From NCBI GenBank assembly GCA_949987705.1, contig CATLJY010000157.1, positions 118,403-182,402 on the forward strand: 64,000 nt of DNA, written 5' to 3'. Source of the stretch: Thereva unica (Eukaryota; Arthropoda; Insecta; Diptera; Therevidae). The stretch's first letter is position 1, and each line of letters begins with the position of its first letter. Positions 1 through 10,760 of the stretch are shown here, piece after piece. Under the pieces are notes generated by a model. It was not told the DNA's origin, made no database searches, and saw only the letters and a list, made by a program, of their open reading frames with translations. The position numbers were made by a program, and so were the translations under genes.

Positions 1-1093
1 TCTATCTTGCCAGCGAATTTTTAGGATACGATACCTGTAGGCGCCCTGTGATGAATTGGGTGACTTTCCATGTTTCGCCACCGTACAAAACAACTGTCTT
101 AACGTTGGAATTGAACAGCCGCAATTAAACTCCATATGCGGAGCAGGCATGCATATGCGCCTCATGCTTTATTTATTCTGGAACTGACGTCTTCTTCTGC
201 CCCGCCATTTTCGGAAATAACTTCAATGCAACATCGAACTCTTTCAGATAAAAGGATTTATCTCTTCGTTGGTGGAACTCCAACTCAAGTAGCAAATCTA
301 AGATTTTTAGAAATAAGACCCTAACTAATACTAAGTCCAAGTCTAAAACAACTCAGAGTAGAATTGGTCCAAGTGCAAATGTAAATAGCGCTAATAAAAC
401 TAAAACTACTAACACCACTACTAAAACTAACGTTCCCCTTCTACTTCCTGCAATATTTATAATACCACTCCTAGTACTAATACCACTACTACATCACCTC
501 ATGTCGTTACTACAGCAATAAAGAATAAAAGTCCAGGTCCATATCCTAATTTTTCCCGTAGCCACATGCCGATGTGAACGAAATTCCTAACAACTACCCT
601 TCTGTCATTATCTCGGAACCAAGTACAGCCGCAAATAATACATCGATCCAGGCAGGTTCTTCTAAAAATAACCTCACTTCTTGAACCCTTTACAACCTCC
701 ATTTGTGAAAAACATTTTGATTTCTGCAGACTCAACAGAAGGTCGGTACTTAACATACTTTCTCATTTAGAGAAAGGAGGGTCTTCGACGACAAACCCGA
801 CTCTACATGCATTAATGGTTAGACCAGGATGAGCCTCATAATTTCGATCCAGCAAGAAGGTCTTCCTACGGATCGTAACACTCTGCTCAAACTATTACTA
901 CGTATCATGAGCAATATCAGGTAACGTCCCAACAAGTAAGCAATGATCTCTCCACTTATGCTTCGCATGTAAGATCACTACATGTATCTCAGCTGCAAAA
1001 AAGCCGTGATTAAATGACTAGATATTATCGCCCCTAAGTAGCCACCTCACCAACGAACATCCAAATCTCAATTAGCCCAAACCCCCGCGCGGA
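1..1093 (+). other. Degenerate region upstream of a LINE endonuclease, possibly decayed ORF1
   Basis: There is no convincing long reading frame. Between about 340 and 700 the plus strand is rich in ACT/ACC/AAC codons, giving Thr/Asn/Ser-rich interrupted translations. That low-complexity style is common in ORF1 of insect LINEs and lies directly upstream of the endonuclease. This is inference from position and composition; no domain is visible. Confidence 0.25.
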
Positions 1094-2110
1094 CATAAGG
1101 CTCTTTTATCACAATTGTAGTGGTATGAGAGGCAAAATTAACAATCTTTTTATTGACTCGAAATTGTGTAATTTCAATGTCCTTGTAATCACAGAAACAT
1201 GGTTAAACGATACATTTCTAAATGAGGAGATATTATTGGACAATATATAGATGTGATAGAGACTACAACGCCGCCGGTCTCTCAAGAGGGGGAGGTGTTC
1301 TTATTGCAGTCAAAGTATCTTTCAATAGTAATCGGATCAAGACAGATTAGTGCACACTCATTTGATCAAGTTTTCATACGAGTCAAATCGTGCAACAGAC
1401 ACATCGTTATGGGCACGTTCTACATACCACCAAACTCTGACGAATCTGAAAAAGACGATTTATTGCATATTTTAGATGATATTAATAATTCCCTACGCGA
1501 AAGCGATGAAATTTTCGTTTTAGGAGATTTTAACCGCCCTAATCTCTCATTCATTCCTGACGTGGAAGATAATAATTTACTTCCGATCAATGTCATAAAC
1601 TCTATCGATATAAAGCTTATCGACACTTTTTATGGCTACGGTCTACACCAAATTATCAGAACCCCTAATTCTTCTGTAAAATGCTTAGACCTAATTTTCA
1701 CTAATTAACATGAGGAGCTAAACCTTCTGCCTGCTTCGCCAGAGGAAAACCTATTTAGCAATTCTGTCCACCACTCCTCATGGATTATTTTCACAATCTC
1801 TACACACAGTACCTCATACAATAATTCAATTATTTATGATTCTAAGAATGCGAACTTTAACAGCATCAGCTTCGAATTATCTCTAGTTGACTGGGAAAAT
1901 AGGCTTTTGGAGATAAGTGCCTTCGTTTTACACTATTATTACATTTAGAATCCTAGAAAATTTTTCGATTTCGTTAACATCAAACGAAAGACCCTAGGTT
2001 ATCCAACGACTATGACAAAAGACAGAAAACAATCCTGATGTCCCCAAGAAATTTGCAACATGTTTGCTGACAAATTCATTGAGGTCTTTTGCCGAAAGTC
2101 TAATTATTAA
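1094..2110 (+). pseudogene. LINE endonuclease (EEP) domain, broken
   Basis: The conceptual translation resembles the apurinic-like endonuclease of jockey/CR1-type non-LTR retrotransposons. It begins near a YHNCSGMRGKIN-like start and continues through ITETWL. It is disturbed by a stop near 1248 and a frame change around RGGGVLIAV (about 1290). It resumes in the open frame 1253-1708 with the GDFNRPNL motif (catalytic Asp/Asn) and ends at a CLDLIFTN motif. Past the stop at 1708 weaker similarity continues, with a SVHHSSW segment in place of the usual catalytic SDH motif and a linker before the RT. The sequence is cut off at 2111 by the long-TIR element. The RT at 6495-7507 could be the other half of the same insertion, but the intervening DNA prevents proof. 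Confidence 0.65.
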
Positions 2111-2111
2111 A

Positions 2112-2733
2112 GTCATTCCAGCCATAATCGGCCGGAAAATGCACGACCGCCCAGAAAATTAGTAAAAACATTTTTTTCATGTTTCTCGCGATAAAAAAAC
2201 ATGAAAAACGTGTTTACTTTTTTTTTGCAACATCTATTGTTTAATTAATTGAATAATTAAGTTTTTCGAGAAAATAGGCACTATTTATAAACAATTGAAC
2301 AAAACAGTGGGTATTTATCATAGAAAAAATGTGTAAAATAGCGGTTTTGTAGCCTGATATTTACCCTTTCAGAAAATTGTCATACTATAATGTTTGACCT
2401 TGAACTTTGCTCAATGACAGCAAAAACAACAAAAAAATCGGGAAATTTTCAAACATTAATTTCTCAAATACACCATCTCAGATTTGGCTGAAATTTTAAC
2501 ACAAAGTTCTTGAGTTTGCGAACTATCATCGTACAAATTTTCAGCGTGGGTTATTGAAACTATTTTAACATACTGACTTTTTAAATCAAAATTTTGTTTT
2601 TTTGGATGACTCTTTTTATTCATTTTGCACAACATTAAAAACTCAAACTCAAACATGTTTGACACATGATTTCTATAGGAAAAAACCTGTTCTTTCACAT
2701 AAACTTGCAATTAAACTCACATTTTTCGACTAT
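2112..2733 (+). repeat. Left TIR of long-TIR element I
   Basis: This arm is the reverse complement of 3907-4527, with only scattered single-base differences until the inner edge. It contains a small hairpin near 2178-2205 (CATGTTTCTCGCG, then ACATG). Mirror-image reading frames at 2456-2710 (minus) and 3930-4184 (plus) arise only because the arms are inverted copies. They show no domain and are not called as genes. Confidence 0.85.
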
Positions 2734-3181
2734 TTTTGAAAATAAGAGGTTTTACTGATTATCTTAATTATTCAATTTATTACATAATATTTTCGTATTT
2801 AAAATTAACTCAACGATTTTGAATATATTCACTGAACATGCCATCTGTAACTAATTTACTGAATCACAAATTAGGCCCTATACCTGACTCAGTTATCCCC
2901 ACCGTCCCATTTCTCCGCGCTGCGCTCAGCCCTTCGTTGAGTGCTATGTCATCACCCACATTGCTTTCTCTTTGCGTCTAGCATCATTAACATCAAACAT
3001 TTTTTTCCATCACTTATAAATTTACCAGTGACATCCGTGTAATAAGTGAGAAATAGTGCTCGTTTGTACGTATATGTTATATAGAATTTTCATTTCGAAT
3101 GTTTGTGTTCATCAATTTTCGTGAAAAATAATTGTTTTAATTTGTCTGCAGGTCTATATTTATTAGTGTGACAATTGATGT

Positions 3182-3769
3182 TTGCGTTTTGATAACCGGA
3201 TGTTCTTGTCTCGCTGCCTAGTTATGGAACGTCCAAATCCACCAAATTGTTCTTTAAATGACTACGTTGATCAATGTACTGATACGTTTAGAACAAAAGA
3301 ACTATCTGCAAGAGAGAAAAAAGCACTATTTCTCAGAACAAAAATTAACGTGGAAACATTGTGTTTTAACCATGAAAAAAAATTTCTGCACTTTTACGAA
3401 CAAAATCAGAGAGAATGTTGCGATCCATTCGGAAAACACGATGCACCTATTCGTCTGTCCCTACGGACTATCACCGCGGAATATGAAGATAAATATTTTC
3501 ACAAGTCAGATAAAATCTTCGAAGGAAACAAGGAAACTGCACGCATGTTTGCCACAAGAAGACGGAACAGCTAAAATGAAAATGCATCCTTGGGGCGAAA
3601 ATATCGTTGGATATGAAGTTACGAGAAATTACCGCGAGGGTCTACATGGACCAATTATAACAAGGTAAATAGATATCGTTACTTATCTTTGCATTTGCAT
3701 AAATCAAAAAATAACTTTTCTTTCGTTTTTTCAGACCTGTTACACGGAAACGGAAAACAGTTAGCTGAT
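3182..3769 (+). pseudogene. Cys/His protein gene of long-TIR element I, frameshifted, two exons
   Basis: The first frame (3182-3574) gives about 115 residues. Its conserved-looking core is LCFNHEKKFL followed by CCDPFGKH, a C-H-CC-H arrangement that could bind zinc. Similar sequences occur, from memory, in uncharacterised TE-associated arthropod proteins; I cannot name the family. Near 3532 the better continuation moves to the overlapping frame (3258-3668), which reads KLHACLPQED and runs to 3664. There a GTAAAT donor and a TTTTTTCAG acceptor ending at 3734 would join a short basic last exon stopping at about 3769. The apparent frameshift makes this a pseudogene unless there is another splice. 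It is the only gene-like content of the element. There is no DDE or other catalytic signature. Confidence 0.45.
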
Positions 3770-3906
3770 ATTCGAGTTGTTGCTTCTGACTTGATCCTTT
3801 TTACCACTATACTCGCTGTAAAATATAAGAAATATATTAAGAAAAAAAAATTTGACTAGAACATTTTTGATCTCCATTACTAACACTAACATCATTTTTC
3901 TCGCTA

Positions 3907-4527
3907 ATAGACAAAAAATGTGAGTTTAATTGCAAGTTTATGTGAAAGAACAGGTTTTTTTCTATAGAAATCATGTGTCAAACATGTTTGAGTTTGAGTT
4001 TTTAATGTTGTGCAAAATGAATAAAAAGAGTCATCCAAAAAAACAAAATTTTGATTTAAAAAGTCAGTATGTTAAAATAGTTTCAATAACCCACGCTGAA
4101 AATTTGTACGATGATAGTTCGCAAACTCAAGAACTTTGTGTTAAAATTTCAGCCAAATCTGAGATGGTGTATTTGAGAAATTAATGTTTGAAAATTTCCC
4201 GATTTTTTTGTTGTTTTTGCTGTCATTGAGCAAAGTTCAAGGTCAAACATTATAGTATGACAATTTTCTGAAAGGGTAAATATCAGGCTACAAAACCGCT
4301 ATTTTACACATTTTTTCTATGATAAATACCCACTGTTTTGTTCAATTGTTTATAAATAGTGCCTATTTTCTCGAAAAACTTAATTATTCAATTAATTAAA
4401 CAATAGATGTTGCAAAAAAAAGTAAACACGTTTTTCATGTTTTTTTATCGCGAGAAACATGAAAAAAATGTTTTTACTAATTTTCTGGGCGGTCGTGCAT
4501 TTTCCGGCCGATTATGGCTGGAATGAC
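3907..4527 (-). repeat. Right TIR of long-TIR element I
   Basis: Inverted copy of 2112-2733, ending GGCTGGAATGAC at 4527. The antisense frames here (for example 4445-4639) are shadows of the repeat. Confidence 0.85.
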
Positions 4528-4589
4528 AATGTAATACACACTGACCCAGCAAGTACGTACACTGACACCATAGTACAAATACTACAAGG

Positions 4590-5226
4590 TATGCTCTTAC
4601 GGAAAGCTTTTTCGCCATGTTTTGTTGTTGTGACGTCACTCGTAGCCAGCGTTTCTACTGTTGAAGTTCTCTCCATACCAAAAGAGTGAGTCGTTTGTAA
4701 ACAATATAGTTTTTCGTGTTTATTGTGAGAACTGTGCAATTAGTTATTTTTTGGAAAAACAAAAAGTGTCCAATTCGAGGAATTACAGGAGGATGCCGGC
4801 TGAGTAAGTCAAACACACTAGATGCAACAGTTAGGGATAGCTCAAATTCTTGGTCGTGGGTAAACGAGTTATCCGAAGGGGGTTTGGTCAAGCCATCCAG
4901 GACTTTCTTAGCCAAAATGGAACAATTGGAGAATATTTTCCTAAAAATTAATGGCGAAAAAATATTAATAAAAGACAAGTTTTTGAAATATATAATTAAT
5001 GCTGCAGAGAATATTGAACTTCCTCTGTTGAATGCTTTGAATAGTTAAAATTATTGGTATCATATATTCTTATCCGGTCTACAATCTAACACCGTGCAAA
5101 ATTGCAATGAACTCGGTGCAGTAGTTTTTACGTTAAAAATTAAAAACAATTTATTTCCTGATGAAATTTCAGAAATTGGCTACGAGTGACGTCACACCAT
5201 AGAAGCTCTCCGTAAGAGCATACCTG
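4590..5226 (+). mobile_element. Small DNA-transposon remnant with inverted ends, P-like
   Basis: The left end AGGTATGCTCTTACGG recurs inverted at 5208-5226. A second inverted block, GTGACGTCACTCGTAGCC, lies just inside each end (near 4630 and 5178), separated from the tip by spacers of different length. Inside is an open frame (4716-5048, 110 aa) with the segment NELSEGGLVKPS. A Gly-Gly-Leu-x-x-Pro-Ser motif of this kind occurs near the C-terminus of P-element/THAP-type transposases, so I infer a P-superfamily remnant. No THAP domain or catalytic core remains. No clean 8-bp duplication is visible. Confidence 0.45.
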
Positions 5227-6494
5227 ACACTAGAATTTCAATAATTGATGTCGACGGTTTAAAGGGCCTTTCCTGAGACTATAATCTTTCACATAAAAAA
5301 AGCTTTGCTTAATTGCTTACGCTACAAATTTGGGGTGTAACGCAGCCTTACATTATAGAATGAAAGAAGGCTTACTGGTTTCATTTTTAAACAAGACTGA
5401 TTTAATTGTTCTAATGAGACAATATTTATACATAAATTTCTCTTTGACTAAATGATGGGAACTTTTAATTCCAATGACTCACAGATCACGAGCAAGGGCT
5501 CGTGAGGAGGAGATAAATCTCGGGTGCGTTTGCGTTTGCCTGTTTGAATCGCACGCTTCTCGTGAGCTGTATAAAAGGAATAGGTACGAAAGGATAATTA
5601 TTCATTTTGGAATCAGCTTTAGTGAAATGAAAATTAATTTTGAATTATTATTAAAAATTAAAACTTTTAAAATAGTGCGTGTGTCAATTGGCATTCCAGA
5701 TCTTGTTGCTATTATTTCATCATTATTTAGCTTCAATTTTAATTTTTTATATAAGAAGTCTATCAGTGGTTATGCTTCTGGCTTGGCGAAATTTACATAA
5801 AAATAACCATTGGTATTTCACTGCATTTTTATTTATTAAAACTGGGCCTTCGGTTGTCTATGCCAGTAGTATGTAGTGCATGAAATCTATGTATTTCCTT
5901 CATATTTATTAATAGGCAAAGCCAAAAATTGTGATCCCTATTTAACATATTTCCGGTAAACGCATTTTGCAACATATATCAAACGAAAGGATTTTTTTCA
6001 AAGATGGTCACCATATATATTCAGGTACGAGCATAGGGAATGGTATCTATAGTGAACAGTTCTTTTATTCACATATGCACCAATACACTGGGCACTCGCT
6101 ATCCATCAAATTAAACGGAAAAAGAATACATATTTGATATGCTTTGTCTAAGATATAAAAGCTTCCCGGTTTTTGGTTTGACCATTATTAACGACAACTG
6201 GCGAGACTAGATTCAGTAATTCTTTAATTTGGTGACATATAACCCCAAAGGCAAATTTTTCCTACAAAACCAGTTTCGCCTTAACTAAACCTCCAAAAGT
6301 GGACACGGAACAAAACCACCTATTGATCAAACTCAAACGAACCACCTCGGAAACAAGGCGGACATTTTTATCTCTTTTAGACTTAGAATATTCTTAGGAA
6401 TGGGAACTCGGCATTTCGAAAATTTATAATTATCACTTCTTTCATCCAAATGTAGAAATGTTTCCGTCTAAACTCCGCCTGATTTCCGTTCGTT
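5227..6494. other. AT-rich stretch without recognisable gene
   Basis: The frames present (such as 5474-5800) are short, low-complexity and lack a recognisable domain. There are no clear inverted or tandem repeats. The last 100 bases may already be decayed LINE sequence leading into the RT fragment. Confidence 0.5.
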
Positions 6495-7600
6495 TTCCGA
6501 CTGCTGTTAAACATTGAAAAATTTGACATTGAGTAAAGCGGGGGTCCCCCAGGGGTCAATTTTATCACCGGGCCTATTTCTCATCTTTATAAATGACCTA
6601 CTTTCAATCCCCTCCAGCCCACTTCTCATCTTCGCTGACGACGGTACTCTACGTTACTCGTACAGCTTCGATACAGGACAGATTCGTGCCAGATCCTGTC
6701 TTGATGATCGCGAACTAATGTCCAAGTCGATTAATAACGACATTGAACTTATTCTATAGTGGGGAAAAAAGAATCGTGTTGAATTCAACTCCGACAAAAC
6801 CAAGTACTGTCTTATCTCCAAAAAGAAGTTCAACACCTCTCCACCGTTGAGAGTGGATGAAGTTTAACTAATGGCCGACCCATCCTTACACATCTTAGCC
6901 AAAGACTTGCGATGGAATAACCACATATTCCAAATCTCCAAACAAGCATCCCAATGCTTGGGATTTCTTAAGAGGTGCAACTTCCTCCTCCAGCCATCGG
7001 CCCGTGCTGTTATTTATAAATCTTACATTCGGCCTCTTCTCCAATTTAACTCCCTCGTTTGGGGCGGCGCCCTTCGCATGGTTAGATAAGGTGCAAAAAA
7101 GGGCACTCAAGTTAATTGATGACGACACCGCCTGCTCCACCATCGACCCCTTGAGCCACCGTAGGAATGTAGCAGCACTGACAAAATTTTATCGCTACTA
7201 TCATAGTGACTGCTCCTCCGAGTTAAACGCTCTCCTGCCTCCACGGCAATCTTATATCCGCAACACCAGATTAGCCCACTCGTCTCATTCCCTTCACCTG
7301 CAACTACCCCTTTCACGCACTCTACAAGATATGAATTCGTTTGTTAATAGAACAACTCGACTGTGGAATAATATCTCGCAGTCGGTATTTCCGAGCTCCT
7401 ACAACATCCAAGAGTTCAAACGCAGGGTTCATCACCACCTTCTTCAATACCCCCCCCCCGTACCTTTTAATCCTAAATATATCCCCCCCATCCCTCCCCC
7501 GTACTAAGCTTACTGCTAGACATTGCACCATGACGTGACAAATGACATGACGGACTAGTAGTACAAAGGGTGACTCCTGAGCTTAGCACTGCCACATAAA
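6495..7600 (+). pseudogene. LINE reverse transcriptase C-terminal half and 3' end, broken
   Basis: The translation shows RT motifs AGVPQGSILSP (about 6535-6565) and a FADDGTL catalytic box (6625-6650). Thumb-like sequence follows: KDLRWNNHIFQISKQAS, a YKSYIRPLLQFNS block, and then, after a frame change near 7060, the C-terminal DKVQKRALKLIDD and LSHRRNVAALTKFYRYYH motifs ending at 7507. These are typical of jockey/CR1-like arthropod LINEs. Stops at 6759 and 6868 and the shift at about 7060 make it non-functional. The 3' UTR runs to a short A-tract near 7600. It resembles the 3' UTR of the minus-strand copy at 17,364-18,037, with shared CTAGACATTGCACCATGA-type sequence, so both belong to one family. 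Confidence 0.8.
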
Positions 7601-7619
7601 AAAAAATTAATGGTTTTGG

Positions 7620-8077
7620 ATGTGAAGTATCACGTCCGTATTTTAACGTGACAACGTCTATTAATTTGAACGTGACAACGTCTGTTATTACGTTTTGTAT
7701 TATTTTCTCAAAATTAATAAATCGCACTCTTAGAATGAAACTGACCTAACTCAAAAATTGTAATTTGAGAGAAATGAACAAGAAAGTACAGTGTTCATGC
7801 ATAGGTGAATAGTGCGATCAACAAAAGTGACCTATATATACGTAGTCCCCTTTTTTACTCATAATTCGGGCTATTTCTCACCCTAGAGTTTTAGAGTTAG
7901 AGGGCTTTTTAAGGGTCAGTTTATATCAAATTAAGTTAAAGGAATTTTGAGTTAGGTCACTTTCATTCTAAGTGTGCGAAATTATATATTTCGAAGCAAA
8001 TTTTTTTTGTGTGCGGGACATTTTCACACGCGAGTCCTATCTTAAACCGATTTAATAGACGTTATCACGTCAAAAAA
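7620..8077. mobile_element. Foldback-type MITE, imperfect
   Basis: An inverted pair is centred near 7855. CGCACTCTTAGAATGAAACT (7726) is matched by its near reverse complement at 7958-7977, and CCTAACTCAAAA by TTTTGAGTTAGG. Further out, GACAACGTCTATTAA near 7655 is matched imperfectly by AATAGACGTTATCACGTC near 8052-8070. There is no coding potential. Outer limits are approximate and no target duplication is clear. Confidence 0.45.
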
Positions 8078-10234
8078 GAAAGTCTGTTTTCAATTTTATA
8101 TTTTTACCCGCGTACTCACAGCGGACCATAAGCAAGGAATGAGCCAGTCAGCAGATACTGTTGTGAGTAATAAATTGATTACGAAAAGTCCACCAAAAGA
8201 GACCAGTTTTTCTGATTCCTACAACTTTTTTTTTAATATTTTCACCTTTAAATATCTTTTTAATTATCTGTACATTATGTACATATATTCACTTCATTTA
8301 CTATTAAGGTAAGTTTTCATATTTTTCAGGTTATAACTGTTATCTACTTTTTTTTTCTCTAAAACTGTCTTTCTCTACTGCATTAAAAGATATCTTTATT
8401 TGTCTTGAAAGTCGAACTATTAACTTGTAAAATGTTTTACAGTTTTTTTACTTAGCATCAGTCGACTTGTTTTGATAACAAGTCTCCAACCGGAATCAGT
8501 AGGACGATATCAATGACAATAAATAAAGCATCCTATAAAAAACTTAAATCCCTTCTGACTCAATAATAAATAAATTAAAACATAATCAGTATTGTTTCTT
8601 ATTATATACTTATACCATAATGATTTGTTCCATTCTTTGTTATATATGGCTTAATAATATTGCATAGATATATTTGAAATAATGAGCAAGCATAACTTTG
8701 CATTTAAAGGTCTAATTAAGCAGCTTTCGCAATACGAAGCGTAATGTTTGGAATGCTGAATCAATGTTTATCATTCAAAGACAACTAATGGGCAAATTGA
8801 AAACAACTCAACTGTGCAACAGGGATTCAAACCCAACCTTCCTTTCGCGAACGTAGTGCTTTTCCCTCTGAGATTGTGACGGCACCCTCTAAACAACAAA
8901 CTGCAGCCATTTTAGTGGAAATTATACAAAGCAAATGGATGATGCTGCAACTCTTAAATATTAGCTCTGGCTTTTAGTGTTAAATAGCTGACTCATTAAT
9001 TCGCAAGTATTCAGACTTAAAGCTGCAATAGAGCAACCGATTCCTTTTTATGGATGCTTCCATATTCAAAAGGTTAAAATTTGTATTTCCATTATTTTCA
9101 CAGAATCGTAGCTCGCAAATGTAATACAAAGGACAGAAAAAGTTGAATAAACAATTTATATGTAATCAGATCTAGTGAACACGAGTACACAGGAGAATGT
9201 AGACTGGTTCGGACTTTGAAGCCATCACGTTTTATGGAAGCTCTTTTCTGAACCTTTTGACTAGCGAAAGGCGAAGCACACTTGAGCCCGGAAAATGGAA
9301 AATTAAAAGCAATTTTATGAAATTTCCCACAATGGAAACGGCGGCCATTTCTTACAGTACTTTCATATATTCCATTTAGTTGAAACATGATATGTTGAAT
9401 GGCGACAAAAACCTACAGAAAACGTTTTTGGTAAAGTTGTTTTAAACATTGTGCATTTTTCAACAAAGTAAAGTTGAGTTTAAGTTAAATGATGTGCCAT
9501 ATTAATATTTTTACTTAAATTAAATAAATGTGAAAAATATAATTACGTTTAAAAATTGTACATTTGGTAAATCTGGAGTAAATCGTAATGATTATTACGT
9601 GACAGACAATGATTATTACAGACGAAGCAGTGGTCCTGTGAAGACACAAAGTAGCAACCGAATGCTCTGCACGTTAAAGAAAGAAATTAACAAACCTTCT
9701 CTGGTAACTGAAACCTCTTCAAGAAAGACCTCACAAATTTCAATTATGATACAGAGTTGGGAAAATCAAAACATCAAAACAAAGGCTTGTCTAAAGAGAC
9801 AAATACACGAACGCTTCATCCGCCCAAATTACACCCGTCACGTCAAACCACTAACAATTTGAATGCACTTGAGCTCACAGCAAGGGAGAATCCATTTGAT
9901 TTGAAACGCACGGCGCGGCTCCATGTGAATGTCCCTCAATTCAAATGTCCCTAGTAGTCCAAGAGCTGGCTGCAAAAATAACGTGTCCTATCGACTCACA
10001 AGATGAAATGTTTTTTAAATGTTAGCTCTCAAAGCGACCATAACAAAAATATCTTGGTATGCCTGGGAAGGCCGCAGAGGTTGGGAAGGCGCAATTTCCG
10101 GAAAATTGTTAGGGCCGCTACGTGACTTATCAAATCACAGCTTGGAATTACTTTTAAAATGTAGTACTTGCGGAGTAAAAATGTCAAATGTTCCGCTAAT
10201 ATAATAACCCAAATAAAGTTTGAATATTTTTATA
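8078..10234. other. Stretch without supported gene; possible tRNA-like remnant at 8820-8895
   Basis: Frames such as 9530-9862 (110 aa) and 10,019-10,204 have no recognisable domain and unremarkable composition. On the minus strand, 8895 to 8820 contains a D-arm-like CTCAGAGGGAAAAGCA and a B-box-like GGTTTGAATCCC at tRNA-like spacing. The anticodon arm does not pair well. This is at best a decayed tRNA pseudogene or SINE head. Confidence 0.35.
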
Positions 10235-10760
10235 CTAGCAAAAACCCGCGTGCGTTGCAACGCCTTTTATTAAAAAAATTATGTGTGCCCAGTCCGGGAA
10301 AAAGTATAATGAAAAAAAAACACATAACTTATTAAAATTTAAATATGTTAAGATTCGATGATGAAAAATTTTCTACTACGTGCACAATAGACACCTAGCC
10401 AAAAATATTCAGAATCATCCGCGTAGGTTTTGTTATGCCAGGAGATTAGAGCTTCGATCATGGCGCTCTCCAAATTGTTTTTCCCCAAAAAGGCGACAAA
10501 AAGGTCATCAATTTTGGAAATATGGCGCCTCCAAAATGTACACTTTGGTGGCCCTAAAAAAATTTAATAAATTCATAGCGCACACATGTCCTCTCTGTTT
10601 TTTTAATTTCGGCTTGAGACGAACATCGGCAACATTAAAAATGTGTGTGTTATGTTTTAGGGAGGCGATACTACTAACACTAAAATGATCCTAACCAGAA
10701 GGGGGAGGGGGGATAAAAAGCACTATATAATTAAACATGGAACAGGTGTTACGGTATTTT
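10235..10760 (-). repeat. 3' non-coding end of Helitron copy 1
   Basis: This region lies downstream of the helicase stop codon. It is near-identical to 61,834-62,361 and carries the terminal palindrome and CTAG. Reading frames here (10,380-10,688 and 10,685-10,933) are incidental. Confidence 0.85.

Larger units (their letters stand above)
2112..4527 (+). mobile_element. Long-TIR DNA element I (about 620-bp TIRs)
   Basis: The two ends are near-perfect inverted copies. The left end starts GTCATTCCAGCCATAATCGG and the right end finishes with its reverse complement. The arms extend about 620 bp inward and diverge near 2733 and 3907. The internal 1.2 kb holds a small Cys/His-containing reading frame (3182-3769). 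I see no transposase. The element interrupts LINE endonuclease/linker sequence on its left. I could not identify a clear target-site duplication (TTAAA on the left, AATGT on the right). The family is unassigned. The architecture is like foldback or long-TIR DNA transposons. Confidence 0.75.

Noticed and set aside
2456..2710. 84-codon frame nearly identical to 3930-4184
   Set aside because: It is a mirror image caused by the TIR arms, with low-complexity composition and no domain.
9530..9862. 110-codon frame
   Set aside because: No recognisable domain, ordinary composition and no repeat or splice context supporting it.
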